DNA from: Collinsella sp.
GTDB taxonomy: Bacteria > Actinomycetota > Coriobacteriia > Coriobacteriales > Coriobacteriaceae
Reading direction: 5' to 3'
Length of the DNA stretch: 64,000 nt
Assembly: GCA_019419585.1 (NCBI GenBank)
Contig: DXZQ01000013.1
Span: 10,458-74,457, forward strand
In this document: one piece after another, positions 24,047 to 33,047 of the stretch
Layout of the letters: each line of letters starts with the position of its first letter
Position numbering within the stretch: position 1 is the stretch's first letter
The notes under the pieces: model-generated
What the model saw: the letters and a program-made list of their open reading frames with translations, nothing else
Told to the model about the DNA's origin: nothing
Databases searched by the model: none
Position numbers and translations under genes: made by a program

Positions 24047-24259
24047 GGCGCCGTGCATTTTTGGGAGTATTCAGCATAACCAAGAGTTTCGGGCGCCACG
24101 ATAAATGCCAAAGACCGCGAATATCCCTACAAATCAAACGCTGTCAGCCCATAACCCCGCCCATCATTCGTAGAAAACATCGAGAAATCCCGATTTTTTG
24201 CCCGAGGCCGGTATGCAGGGGTCTTCGATTGCAGAATACTCGCAAAAATGCACGTCGCC
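24047..24259. repeat. Long inverted repeat H
   Basis: Arms 24047-24072 and 24234-24259 (GGCGCCGTGCATTTTTGGGA ... against CGCAAAAATGCACGTCGCC) pair at all but two positions across about 160 bases. The enclosed DNA shows no convincing frame. It may be another palindromic element or a small miniature element. Confidence 0.65.
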
Positions 24260-24291
24260 ACCACCCCCACATGGCGCGAACCAAAACAAAA

Positions 24292-24321
24292 GCGCGGCCT
24301 AAAAGGCCGCGCATCATTTTT
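24292..24321. terminator. Hairpin terminator
   Basis: GCGCGGCC-TAAAA-GGCCGCGC followed by ATCATTTTT on the plus strand. T-rich flanks on both strands allow it to act in both directions. Confidence 0.75.
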
Positions 24322-24365
24322 AATTCAGATTAATTATTGTTCGTTGTGACATCGCCGAGCCCGCA

Positions 24366-24483
24366 GGGCGGAGAGTAAGTTCCCTCCCGGCGCATTCCGC
24401 AAGAAGCCCTCGCCGCACGAAGTGCGCAGCGAGGGCTTCTTGCATGTCCGAGGACGCGCCGGGAGGGAACTTACTCTCCGCCC
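24366..24483. repeat. Nested palindrome, copy D
   Basis: Perfect 28-base outer arms (24366-24393, 24456-24483) enclose a perfect 15-base inner stem (GCAAGAAGCCCTCGC, 24399-24413 and 24429-24443). On the minus strand the boxes between stems read TCCTCGGACAT and GGAAT, partly matching the boxes of copies A-C (CTCGGACAG, GCGGAACTCGC). It stands between the converging lemA and ilvE genes. Confidence 0.85.
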
Positions 24484-24499
24484 GGGCAGGTAAGACGAA

Positions 24500-25552
24500 T
24501 TACGCGACGGTGTAAACCCAGTTGTGCTTATCCTCAACAGCACCAGACTGGATGCCCGTCAGGGTCTCGCGGAGCTTCTTCATCACAGGACCGATCTCGG
24601 TGTAGCCGGCCGGGAAGGTCACAGTCTCGTCGGCACCGTAGACCTTGTTGTCGATCTCGCCCACCGGGGAGATAACGGCAGCGGTGCCGCACAGACCGCA
24701 CTCAACAAAGGTGCCGGCCTTGACCTCGGCCCACTCGACGGGACGCTGGTCGACGGTCATGCCCAGGTCCTGAGCAACCTGAACGAGCGAACGGCGGGTG
24801 ATGGAAGGCAGGATGGAGTCGGTGTGCGACTGCGGAACGACGAGCGTGCCGTCCTCCTTCACGAACAGAACGTTGGCGCCGCCGGTCTCCTCGACATAGG
24901 TGCGGGACTCGGAGTCGAGATACAGGTTCTCGGCATAGCCCTCGCGATGGGCCTCCATCGTGGGCTTGAGGGACATGGCGTAGTTCAGGCCGGCCTTGAT
25001 GTTGCCGGTGCCGTGCGGTGCGGCGCGGTCGTACTCGGAAACGCGCAGCTTGACGGGCTTGAGGCCACCCTTAAAGTACGGACCGACCGGGGTCACGAGA
25101 ATGCGGAACGTGTACTCAGGAGCGGGAGCCACGCCAATCACGTCACCGGAACCGATCATAAACGGACGCACGTACAGGGTCGCGCCGGAACCGAAGGGCG
25201 GAACCCAGGCGGCGTTGGCAGAAACGACCTGCTTGACGGCCTCAACGAACTTGTCCTTGGGGAACGGGGGCATCTCGAGGCGCTGCGCAGAGTTGTACAT
25301 GCGCTCGGCGTTCATGTCGGGACGGAAGCAGACGATGCTGCCGTCCTCGGCGGTGTAGGCCTTCAGGCCCTCAAAGACCTCCTGGCAGTAATGGAAGATG
25401 CCGCCGCACTCGGAGACATGCAGGGTGTGGTCGGTGGTCAGGCCGCCCTCGTCCCACTCGCCGTCCTTCCAATGGGCCTCGTAGCTGTAATCGGTCTTCA
25501 TGTAGCCAAAGCCGAGGCTACCCCAATCGATATCCTTCTTCTCGACAGTCAT
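24500..25552 (-). CDS. ilvE: Branched-chain amino acid aminotransferase
   Basis: A 350-residue fold-type IV PLP aminotransferase interconverting Leu/Ile/Val and their keto acids with glutamate. Motifs are VFEGLKAY, RPDMNAERM, YVRPFMIGSG, GNIKAGLNYAMSL (PLP-binding Lys) and GTFVECGLCGTAAVISPVG. The start at 25552 has AAGGAG seven bases upstream; a 50-residue Arg-rich upstream extension is rejected. It stands alone, with no other ilv genes nearby. Confidence 0.95.
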   Translation of the reverse strand: MTVEKKDIDWGSLGFGYMKTDYSYEAHWKDGEWDEGGLTTDHTLHVSECGGIFHYCQEVFEGLKAYTAEDGSIVCFRPDMNAERMYNSAQRLEMPPFPKDKFVEAVKQVVSANAAWVPPFGSGATLYVRPFMIGSGDVIGVAPAPEYTFRILVTPVGPYFKGGLKPVKLRVSEYDRAAPHGTGNIKAGLNYAMSLKPTMEAHREGYAENLYLDSESRTYVEETGGANVLFVKEDGTLVVPQSHTDSILPSITRRSLVQVAQDLGMTVDQRPVEWAEVKAGTFVECGLCGTAAVISPVGEIDNKVYGADETVTFPAGYTEIGPVMKKLRETLTGIQSGAVEDKHNWVYTVA

Positions 25553-25776
25553 ATGTCGCTCCTTACATACACAGTTGCATACTCGCGAACCCGCACGCAA
25601 GGACCGAGGCCGACCGCGTCGCAACGTCGCACGCCCGGAGCGTAGAGCCGGACGGGACACGCGAGCAGCATCAAAGCCGATGGCACGTCGATTCGCATGC
25701 ACGAGATTGTACTCCCCGCACGCGTCTGATAAAACGCTTTTCTTTAACTAAGTAAAGTATTTTCATTTGACCGAAG

Positions 25777-25811
25777 CAAAAAGGCCCGCCACCGTAAGCG
25801 GTGACGGGCCT
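25777..25811 (-). terminator. Terminator of the DedA gene
   Basis: AGGCCCGTCACCG/CGGTGGCGGGCCT stem with one mismatch, followed by TTTTT on the minus strand. Confidence 0.88.
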
Positions 25812-25849
25812 CAACTGTACGGTCTGCGCGCTGGCTCGAGCTAGGCGTT

Positions 25850-26488
25850 CTATTTACCCAGCTTGGCCTTAACCAGACCGACCACGGTCGGGATGATCGA
25901 CACGGCAACGATGCCGATAATCAGCAGCTCAAAGTGCTCCTGCACAAAGGGAATGCCGCCAAAGAAGTAGCCCAGCAGCGTAAAGACCGTCGACCAGGTA
26001 ATGCCGCCCAGCACGTTAAAGACGACAAAGTTGCGCCAGTGCATGCCGCCCATGCCAGCGATAAAAGGCACAAAGGTGCGGATAAACGGGAAGAAGCGAC
26101 CCAGGAAGATGGCCAGGTGACCCCACTTGTCCAAGAAGTCCTCGGACTTTTTGATGCGCTCGGGCGTCATGGCCTTGACCTTGCCCGAAGCGATGATCTT
26201 GCGGCCAAAGAAGTGACCGATCATAAAGTTGCACTGATCGCCCAAAATGGCCGCGGCCCATGCGGTGGCCAGAAGCGCCACGATGTTAAAGCCGCCGTTG
26301 TGGGCGAAGAACCCCGAGGCGAACAGCAGCGAATCGCCGGGAAGGAACGGGAAGAACACCACGCCCGTCTCGATAAAGATGATCAGGAACACGCAGCCGT
26401 AGGCCATAAGCGGGCCGGCGGCGATCCAGCTGGCGATCGCGGTGCGCGGATCCTTAAGCAGCTCGGCGATAAAATTGATGAAACCCAT
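25850..26488 (-). CDS. DedA family membrane protein
   Basis: A 212-residue polytopic protein with the family core: IFIETGVVFFPFLPGDSLLF, LGDQCNFMIGHFFGR and FLGRFFPFIRTFVPFIAGMG. The last holds the conserved F-x-R-x(3)-P-x(2)-R region. DedA proteins act in the inner membrane and have been linked to lipid-carrier recycling and membrane homeostasis. The start at 26488 follows GAGAGG, and a 28-residue upstream extension without such a site is discarded. Confidence 0.93.
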   Translation of the reverse strand: MGFINFIAELLKDPRTAIASWIAAGPLMAYGCVFLIIFIETGVVFFPFLPGDSLLFASGFFAHNGGFNIVALLATAWAAAILGDQCNFMIGHFFGRKIIASGKVKAMTPERIKKSEDFLDKWGHLAIFLGRFFPFIRTFVPFIAGMGGMHWRNFVVFNVLGGITWSTVFTLLGYFFGGIPFVQEHFELLIIGIVAVSIIPTVVGLVKAKLGK

Positions 26489-26711
26489 GAAGTAAAACCT
26501 CTCAGTTGTGGGCGCGGATACGTCCAAGTTGACCAGTATACGGTTGCGGCGCCCCCTCGTGCGCAACCCCACAAAAGCATGACTCCATTACCAGCAAGTT
26601 TGCATAACTGACACTTGTAGCGCAAAGCCGCCAAGATTGTCCTTTTTAATCCCTAGCGAATCGCTATACTTTATTGAATCGCATTGCCATGGCGCTAAGG
26701 GAGGGCGGCCG

Positions 26712-27416
26712 GTGAGCTTTATCAATACCATTCGCGAGGACATCAAGACCGTCCAAGCGCAGGACCCCGCCGCGCAAAACGGTCTGGTCATCTTCCTTTC
26801 CTATCCTGGCCTGCACGCCAAGTGGAACCACGTGCCCGAGCACTGGCTCTGGGAGCACGGACATCGCTCGCTCGCCCGCGTGCTCTCGCAGCTCACCCGC
26901 CACATCACCGGCGTCGAGATTCACCCTGCCGCGCAGATTGGTAAGCACTTCTTTATCGACCACGCCATGGGCGTCGTCATCGGCGAGACTACCATTGTGG
27001 GCGACAACTGCGTGCTCTACCAGGGCGTCACGCTTGGCGGCACCGGCAACGAGACCGGCAAACGCCACCCAACGCTCGGCAATAACGTCACCGTGGGCAC
27101 GGGTGCCAAGGTGCTCGGCAACATCCGCATCGGCAACAACGTCAAAATCGGCGGCAACTCGGTCGTCGTTAAGGACGTCCCCGACAACTGCACCGTCGTG
27201 GGCGTGCCGGGACGCATCATCAAGCGCAACGGCTGCCGCGTGTTTGAGGAGAGTTTCGACGCCAAGCAGCATCGCGAGTACATGCCCGACGACGCCGCCG
27301 AGCAGAGTGCCCTCAACCGCCAGGGCATCACCGAGAACGCCCGCCGCGTCAAGGAACTCGAGCGAGAGGTGGCCGAGCTCAAGGCCCTCGTCGCCAAGCT
27401 CGTGGACGAACGCTAG
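26712..27416 (+). CDS. cysE: Serine O-acetyltransferase
   Basis: A 234-residue hexapeptide-repeat acyltransferase making O-acetylserine from serine and acetyl-CoA, the first step of cysteine synthesis. HPAAQIGKHFFIDHAMGVVIGE, GVTLGGTG and GKRHPTLGNNV are the hallmarks of CysE, including the His/Asp catalytic pair. The C terminus ends in a charged helix (VKELEREVAELKALVAKL). The GTG at 26712 follows GGGAGGGCGG; an in-frame upstream ATG has no such site. No cysK adjoins it. Confidence 0.93.
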   Translation: MSFINTIREDIKTVQAQDPAAQNGLVIFLSYPGLHAKWNHVPEHWLWEHGHRSLARVLSQLTRHITGVEIHPAAQIGKHFFIDHAMGVVIGETTIVGDNCVLYQGVTLGGTGNETGKRHPTLGNNVTVGTGAKVLGNIRIGNNVKIGGNSVVVKDVPDNCTVVGVPGRIIKRNGCRVFEESFDAKQHREYMPDDAAEQSALNRQGITENARRVKELEREVAELKALVAKLVDER

Positions 27417-27452
27417 AGGCGGACGACCACCGACAACATTGACGCCAACGCA

Positions 27453-27490
27453 AAGGCGCGCCAGAGGATTCACCCCCGGCGCGCCTTATT
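27453..27490 (+). terminator. Terminator of cysE
   Basis: AAGGCGCGCC ... GGCGCGCCTT, then ATTTG. A degenerate TGTGGCAAAG ... CTTTGTCAC palindrome follows at 27493-27526. Confidence 0.8.
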
Positions 27491-27524
27491 TGTGATGTGG
27501 CAAAGAGACTGTCCCTTTGTCACA

Positions 27525-29519
27525 TTATGCGAACTGGCTCAGATAGAGGTCGGCGTAGGCACCCTCGGCAGCCAGCAGCTCCTTATGCGTGCCCTGCTCG
27601 ATAATGTTGCCGTGATCCATGACCAAGATCAGGTCGGCATCCACAATCGTCGACAGGCGGTGTGCGATCACAAAGCTCGTGCGCCCGCGCATAAGCGCAT
27701 CCATGGCACGGCCGATGGCAAGCTCGGTACGCGTGTCCACGCTTGAGGTCGCCTCGTCCAGGATGAGAATCGCCGGGTTGTTGAGCAGCACGCGTGCGAT
27801 GGTCAGCAGCTGACGCTGGCCCTGGCTGATGCTCTCGGCATCGTTGGCCACGCGCGTGTCGTAGCCCTGCGGCATGGTGCGCACAAAGAAGTCGACCTGC
27901 GCGGCACGAGCGGCGGCCACAATTTCGTCGCGCGTTGCCTCGGGGCAGCCGTAGGCGATGTTCTCGGCAATCGTGCCATCGAACAGCCAGGCGTCCTGCA
28001 GCACCATGCCAAACTGCTGCCGTAGCTCGCCGCGGTCCATGCGGCCCGTATCCACGCCATCGAGCGTAATACGCCCGCCGTCAATCTCGTAGAAGCGCAT
28101 GAGCAGGTTGATGAGCGTCGTCTTGCCTGCGCCCGTGGTTCCCACCACGGCAATCTTCTGGCCCGGCTCGGCGGTAAACGACACGTCGCGCATAAGCGGC
28201 TTGTCGGGCGAATAACCAAAGCGCACGTGCTCAAAGGAGACGCGGCCCTCCACGCGACCCGGCAGCTTGGCGGCCTCGTCCGGCAGCGGATCGGCCTCCA
28301 TCTCGGGCTCATCGAGCAGGTCGAACACGCGCTCTGCACTCGCCAGCGCGCTCTGCAGCGAGTTGAAGGTAAACGACAACTGCGTCATGGGCTCGGACGC
28401 CTCGTAGATAAACTGGAAGAACGCCTGGAACACGCCGACGGTCATGTGACCGGCAACCAGCATGCTGCAGCCCACAAGCGCAATAACGATCTGCGCCAAA
28501 CGGCCGATAAAGCGCACTGCGGGGCCGACAGCATTGATCATAAAGTCGGCCTTGGCACTCACGCGTGCCAGCTCGCCCGAGGCCTGGTGCACCTCGGCAG
28601 AACTTTGGCGTTCGCGGTTAAACGCGCGGATCACCAGACGGCCCGAATAGCCTTCCTCGACCGCACTCGTAATCTTGGACACCCACTCCTGGCGCTCGCC
28701 CGTCACATCGTGTGTGCGGCGCGAGACGACCTTCGTCACCAGCAGCGACAGTGCCGTAAAGAACAGAAAGACGAGCGTAAGCTGCACGCTGAACACGAAC
28801 ATCACGCTCACAGCACCAACAACCGTGCCGATCGACACGAGCAGCTGCAGCAATCCGCGCTGCATGCTCTCGGACATCTTGTCCAGGTCGTTGGTCGCGC
28901 GGCTGACGACCTCGCCGGGACGATGCGCGTCAAAATAGGCGAGCGGCAGACGGTTGAGCTTTTGCGCGATGCGGTTGCGCAGGCGCAGATTGAGTCGCTC
29001 AGCGACGCTCGACATCAAAAAGCTCTGGAGCGCATAGAACGAGGCAGCGGCAGTCCAGATCATAAAGTAGACGAAAATGGTCTTGCCGCAGTTCTCCCAG
29101 GTGATGTTGAAGGTGGTGTCGTTGGCAAACGCCACCTGAATGTGGCCCCACAGCTCATCGATCACGCGGGCGCTATATGCCGGCGCGGCGGTGTTAAAGA
29201 TGACATAGAACACAATGCTCGCGAACACGATATAGAAGCGCCAATGGTCGCCGGCAGCCTCACTCCACAGGCGGCGCACCGTCGCCCAGGTATCCCGAGG
29301 CGTCTCGTCCTCGTCTTCGTCGTCCACGTCGCGCATACGCTCTGCCTCGGCGCGGGCGCGCTCGTCCTCGGCACGTTCGTTTTCCTCGTAGAGCGCTTGG
29401 CGGCGAGCCTCGCGCTTGGCGGCGTCATCCAGCTCGGTCGACGCGGCAGCCGTTTCCTCGACCAGTCCCGCGGCAGCGGCGTCATCAACGCCGCCCTGCT
29501 TCTTGAGCTCCCCGGTCAT
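27525..29519 (-). CDS. ABC exporter half-transporter, canonical subunit (second pair)
   Basis: A 664-residue exporter half with an acidic, Arg/Glu-rich N-terminal cytoplasmic extension of about 80 residues (DDAAKREARRQALYEENERA) before the membrane domain. The ATPase has GTTGAGKTT, SQGQRQLLTIARV and ILILDEATSSVD with the catalytic Glu. The ATG at 29519 lies eight bases from GGGAGG and one base after the partner's stop. With 29521-31257 it forms a heterodimeric exporter under the MarR-type gene upstream. Confidence 0.88.
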   Translation of the reverse strand: MTGELKKQGGVDDAAAAGLVEETAAASTELDDAAKREARRQALYEENERAEDERARAEAERMRDVDDEDEDETPRDTWATVRRLWSEAAGDHWRFYIVFASIVFYVIFNTAAPAYSARVIDELWGHIQVAFANDTTFNITWENCGKTIFVYFMIWTAAASFYALQSFLMSSVAERLNLRLRNRIAQKLNRLPLAYFDAHRPGEVVSRATNDLDKMSESMQRGLLQLLVSIGTVVGAVSVMFVFSVQLTLVFLFFTALSLLVTKVVSRRTHDVTGERQEWVSKITSAVEEGYSGRLVIRAFNRERQSSAEVHQASGELARVSAKADFMINAVGPAVRFIGRLAQIVIALVGCSMLVAGHMTVGVFQAFFQFIYEASEPMTQLSFTFNSLQSALASAERVFDLLDEPEMEADPLPDEAAKLPGRVEGRVSFEHVRFGYSPDKPLMRDVSFTAEPGQKIAVVGTTGAGKTTLINLLMRFYEIDGGRITLDGVDTGRMDRGELRQQFGMVLQDAWLFDGTIAENIAYGCPEATRDEIVAAARAAQVDFFVRTMPQGYDTRVANDAESISQGQRQLLTIARVLLNNPAILILDEATSSVDTRTELAIGRAMDALMRGRTSFVIAHRLSTIVDADLILVMDHGNIIEQGTHKELLAAEGAYADLYLSQFA

Positions 29520-29520
29520 G

Positions 29521-31257
29521 CTACTCACCTCCCTTCATTTGCGATTCCGCGATGGCGCGGTACACCTCGCAGGTTTCCATAAGCTCGCCATGCGTGCCCA
29601 AGCCCACGACCTCGCCGTCCTTGAGCACAACGATCTGGTCGGCATGCAAAATAGTCGAGATGCGCTGCGCGATGATGAGCACCGCGGCGTCGCGCGTCTC
29701 GTCCTGCAGCGCATGGCGCAGGGCCGCATCGGTCTTAAAGTCCAGGGCCGAAAAACTATCGTCGAAGATATACAGGTCGGCGCGCTTCATGAGCGCGCGA
29801 GCAATGGCCAGGCGCTGGCGCTGGCCGCCCGAAAAGTTCGTACCGCCCTGGGCAACCGGGGTATCGAGCCCCTGCGGTTGGTCGAGTACAAAGGTGCTCT
29901 GGGCAACCTCAAGCGCGTGAAGCATGTCGCCCTCGGTCGCGCCTTCGTTACCAAAGCGAAGGTTGCTCGCCACCGTGCCCGAGAACAGCCACGCCTTCTG
30001 CGGCACGTAAGCGATATGCCCGCGAATCTCACCTTGCGAAAGGTCGCGCAGGTCAACGCCGTTCAGGCGAATGGCGCCCTTCGTGGCATCGTGGAAGCGA
30101 AGCAAAAGCTTGGCCACCGTTGACTTGCCCGAGCCCGTTGAGCCCACGATCGCGGTCGTCTGTCCGCGGCGGCAGGCAAAACTCAGGTCGCACAGGGTGT
30201 CCTCGTCGGCATCGTCAAAACGGAACGACATATGGTCGAACACGGCAACCGCGTCGGCACCATCTGCGGACTCAGGCGCCCCGTCGCCCAGCGTTGCCTT
30301 GCCGTCCACGATGCTCGGCTCGATTTCGAGCACCTGTTGCGCGCGGTTGAGGCACGCCGCAGCGCGCGGAAGCGTCAGAATCACCATCTGCGCCATCATC
30401 ACAAAGAACAGGATCAAGATCGCGTATTCCAACACGGCCGAGATGCTGCCGATTTGCATGGCGTGGACGCCCGCGCGGTTGCCGCCCACCCACAGCACCG
30501 CCACCTCGGCGATATTCATCAAAAAGAAGCTGGAACTGTCGAGACCCACAAACAGGTGGTTGACCTTGATGGCGTTGGCCGCGTAATCGCTAAACACCTC
30601 GTCCAGGCGCTGCTCCTCGTGGCGCTCCTTGTTAAATGCGCGGATGACGCGCACGCCCACGATGTTCTCGCGCAGCACCACGTTCATGCGGTCGATAAAG
30701 CTCTGCAGGCGCATAAAGATCGGCGCGGCGTTAGCCACCGTAAAGACCGCCGCCACCAGCACGATCGCAACGACCACACCCAGCAGCGTGCCCATGGCGG
30801 GATCGATGAACCAAGCAAAAATGATGCCTGCCACGGCCAAGAACGGCACCGGCAGCACCAACTGAATCGTCTGAAGGACAGCTTGCTGAATCACGTTGAT
30901 GTCGTTGAGCGAGCGTGTGATCATCGAACCCGTGCCAAAGCGCTCAAAGTCGCTAGCCGCGAGTTCGAGCGACTTGTCGTACACGGCATTGCGGATATCG
31001 CAGGCCACGTTGGCGGCCAGGCGCGCCGAAAGATAGCAGCCCAGCACCGTGCCGCCGCTGGCCATGCCGGTCGCGATAAGCATGTACAGGCCGTTGCGTA
31101 AAATATAGTCGATATCGCCCGTGGTAATACCGGTGTTGACCATGTTCGCCAGCATCGTGGGAACCAACAGCGTACCGACGTTATCTATCAGCACCGCAAA
31201 CAGCGTCACCGCAATCAGCCCGCGATACGGCCTCATAAACCTCATTAAGAGTCGCAT
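29521..31257 (-). CDS. ABC exporter half-transporter, degenerate-site subunit (second pair)
   Basis: A 578-residue protein. The membrane domain is followed by Walker A GSTGSGKST, signature NFSGGQRQR and Walker B LYIFDDSFSALD, with Asp in place of the catalytic Glu, as in other heterodimeric exporters. Its start overlaps the end of the MarR gene by 13 bases, with GGGGAG as ribosome site inside that gene, so the three genes are translationally coupled. It is probably a drug or bile-salt type exporter; the substrate is not readable. Confidence 0.88.
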   Translation of the reverse strand: MRLLMRFMRPYRGLIAVTLFAVLIDNVGTLLVPTMLANMVNTGITTGDIDYILRNGLYMLIATGMASGGTVLGCYLSARLAANVACDIRNAVYDKSLELAASDFERFGTGSMITRSLNDINVIQQAVLQTIQLVLPVPFLAVAGIIFAWFIDPAMGTLLGVVVAIVLVAAVFTVANAAPIFMRLQSFIDRMNVVLRENIVGVRVIRAFNKERHEEQRLDEVFSDYAANAIKVNHLFVGLDSSSFFLMNIAEVAVLWVGGNRAGVHAMQIGSISAVLEYAILILFFVMMAQMVILTLPRAAACLNRAQQVLEIEPSIVDGKATLGDGAPESADGADAVAVFDHMSFRFDDADEDTLCDLSFACRRGQTTAIVGSTGSGKSTVAKLLLRFHDATKGAIRLNGVDLRDLSQGEIRGHIAYVPQKAWLFSGTVASNLRFGNEGATEGDMLHALEVAQSTFVLDQPQGLDTPVAQGGTNFSGGQRQRLAIARALMKRADLYIFDDSFSALDFKTDAALRHALQDETRDAAVLIIAQRISTILHADQIVVLKDGEVVGLGTHGELMETCEVYRAIAESQMKGGE

Positions 31258-31745
31258 GTCTCCCCTTCGCTCTTATCGTCAGCCTCGTTCTCAGCGGCCA
31301 CTTGCCGTTTAAATGCCTCGCACTCTTCGTTAAGAACATGGGAGAACTTACCGACCAAGCGCATGATCTCGCGCTGTTCCCACGGCTCGAGCGCCTCGAA
31401 TGCCTGTTGCTCGGCTTTTTGCGCTGGCAACGCGTAGCGCTTGGCAAACCGCACGCCTTCTTCGGTCAGTCGCACAACCTTGTTCTTACGACTACCTTCG
31501 GCAAACTCCAACGTCGCAAGCCCTCGCGCCCTAAGCGTCTTGATCGCCGAATTGATGGTCTGTTTGCTGTAGAACCATTCACTCGTCAGCCGACTCACGG
31601 CAACGCTTCCGCCCGCCGCACTCGTGTCGACGAGCATCCAGTAGGCGCAGTCCGAAAGACCGCAGGCGCGCGCGAACTCCGAATAGATACGGTCAAGCCC
31701 GTTGAGCATCCGGTCGAAATCGACCGGGCTAACTGCACTATTCAT
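31245..31745 (-). CDS. MarR-family transcriptional regulator
   Basis: A 166-residue winged-helix regulator (SRLTSEWFYSKQTINSAIKTLRARGLATL, then RLTEEGVRFA). It heads the exporter operon and likely represses it until an effector binds. The ATG at 31745 is taken, with GGGAG close upstream; an ATG at 31757 is possible but lacks a ribosome site. A promoter with duplicated 16-base sequences lies directly upstream. Confidence 0.85.
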   Translation of the reverse strand: MNSAVSPVDFDRMLNGLDRIYSEFARACGLSDCAYWMLVDTSAAGGSVAVSRLTSEWFYSKQTINSAIKTLRARGLATLEFAEGSRKNKVVRLTEEGVRFAKRYALPAQKAEQQAFEALEPWEQREIMRLVGKFSHVLNEECEAFKRQVAAENEADDKSEGETCDS

Positions 31746-31761
31746 CTCTCCCACCATTCGA

Positions 31762-31820
31762 TAGTCCGAGTTTTGACCAATTAATATCTCTACATTAGTC
31801 CGAGTTTTGACTATCGTCAA
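31762..31820 (-). promoter_or_regulatory. Promoter and repeated operator of the marR-ABC operon
   Basis: On the minus strand TTGACG (31815-31820), a 17-base spacer and TAATGT (31792-31797) form a promoter. The 16-base sequence GTCAAAACTCGGACTA occurs twice (31762-31777 and 31796-31811), once over the spacer and -10 and once just downstream of the start point. It is well placed for autorepression by the MarR protein. Confidence 0.65.
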
Positions 31821-31862
31821 CAAGCTCGTTGTTTATGGTCGGCTCTACATAAGCATATCGAC

Positions 31863-31899
31863 AAAAAAGACCGCCGGCGCGGGGGCGGCGCCGGCGGTT
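31863..31899 (-). terminator. Terminator of the small unknown gene
   Basis: CCGCCGGCGC ... GCGCCGGCGG, followed on the minus strand by TTTTTT. Confidence 0.9.
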
Positions 31900-31924
31900 G
31901 CGAGAGAATATCGAGTGTTGGCTG

Positions 31925-32215
31925 TTAAGCAGCGACGGCCTCATAGACCGTAGCACCCGAGAAGCTGTCATGCAGGCTCTTGCCGGCAATCCACGGCAGC
32001 TCGACGACCTCGCAGACCGTGTTGACCAGCTCGGAGCAGTCAGTAAAGTGGCCCTTGTCGTTGAGGGCCTCGCAATCCTGAACACGCCAATAGCCATCGG
32101 TGTGCGTGATGTAGTACTCGTGATCGTTGATCGACACGAAAGCGCGCGTCTTGGAACGCAGCAGCTTCAGAAATCCTTCGAAATCGGTCTCGACGACATC
32201 TCCAGCCTGGAACAT
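31925..32215 (-). CDS. Small protein of unknown function (96 aa)
   Basis: The ATG at 32215 has an excellent GGAGG site, and a strong terminator follows the stop, so it is a real single-gene unit. The product (FQAGDVVETDFEGFLKLLRS ... YYITHTDGYWRVQDCEAL) is soluble, acidic and of mixed alpha/beta appearance, with three Cys (residues 61, 73 and 81). I do not recognise a family. The gene is divergent from the nitroreductase at 32510. Confidence 0.75.
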   Translation of the reverse strand: MFQAGDVVETDFEGFLKLLRSKTRAFVSINDHEYYITHTDGYWRVQDCEALNDKGHFTDCSELVNTVCEVVELPWIAGKSLHDSFSGATVYEAVAA

Positions 32216-32509
32216 GATGTTACCTCCTGGCCCGGCGCCACCACGGCGCATTGATAAACGTTGGTACTCCTTTAGTAAAACCTTTATCAAAGGTTATGCG
32301 TTCGTCATTTAGGCAAGTGGTAAAAAACCGCAGGGTAGACGGGATAAAACGTTTAACCATCCCATTTGTTTGTCACATTCTGAAGGTACTTTTATGCAAA
32401 CCTACTTTCCCAATTGGAATCTATCCTTTTGGCCGGGCAATTGACCGTCTATCGTTTAAGCCCGACGGGTATGAACGGGGCATCTGCAACGCCACCGCAA
32501 GGAGACACC

Positions 32510-33031
32510 ATGGAGACTATCGAAGCACTCATTCACCGCCGCAGCTGCCGCAACTACAGCGATCGTCCCGTCGAGGCTGAAAAGCTTGCACGTATTATCG
32601 AAGCCGGCCAATATGCACCGAGCGGCATGGGCCGCCAGCCGGTGACGTTTGTCGCCGTCACCGACCCCGCGACCGTCGAGCATCTCTCACAGCTCAACGC
32701 CCAGGTCATGGACAGCAACAGCGACCCCTTCTATGGCGCCAAGACCGTTGTGGTGGTGCTGGTTGACCGCAGCGTGCCCACACATCTGGAAGACGGCTCG
32801 CTCGCCATGGGCAACTTGCTCAACGCCGCCTATGCACTGGGTGTCGATTCGTGCTGGATTCACCGCGCGCATGAGGTCTTTGACTCGCCCGAGGGCCTGG
32901 AGCTGCTGGCCAGCTGGGGCCTGCCCGCCGACGGCAGCCTGCGCGGCGTCGGTAACTGCATTCTTGGCTACGCCGAGGACACGCTACCCGAGGCAAAGCC
33001 GCGCCGCAACAACGTGGTGTACGTGAAATAG
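32510..33031 (+). CDS. Nitroreductase family protein (short)
   Basis: A 173-residue FMN-dependent oxidoreductase: IHRRSCRNYSDRPV (FMN phosphate site), AGQYAPSGMGRQP and CILGYAED. Members reduce nitroaromatics, quinones or flavins. It lacks the C-terminal extension of the larger homologue at 262-1134. The ATG at 32510 follows AAGGAG at 32499-32504. The substrate is unknown. Confidence 0.9.
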   Translation: METIEALIHRRSCRNYSDRPVEAEKLARIIEAGQYAPSGMGRQPVTFVAVTDPATVEHLSQLNAQVMDSNSDPFYGAKTVVVVLVDRSVPTHLEDGSLAMGNLLNAAYALGVDSCWIHRAHEVFDSPEGLELLASWGLPADGSLRGVGNCILGYAEDTLPEAKPRRNNVVYVK

Positions 33032-33047
33032 TACAGGAACGTCAGCA

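Noticed and set aside
25553..25702. Leader peptide attenuator of ilvE
   Set aside because: The upstream in-frame peptide is Arg-rich with no run of branched-chain residues, and no attenuator hairpins were found.
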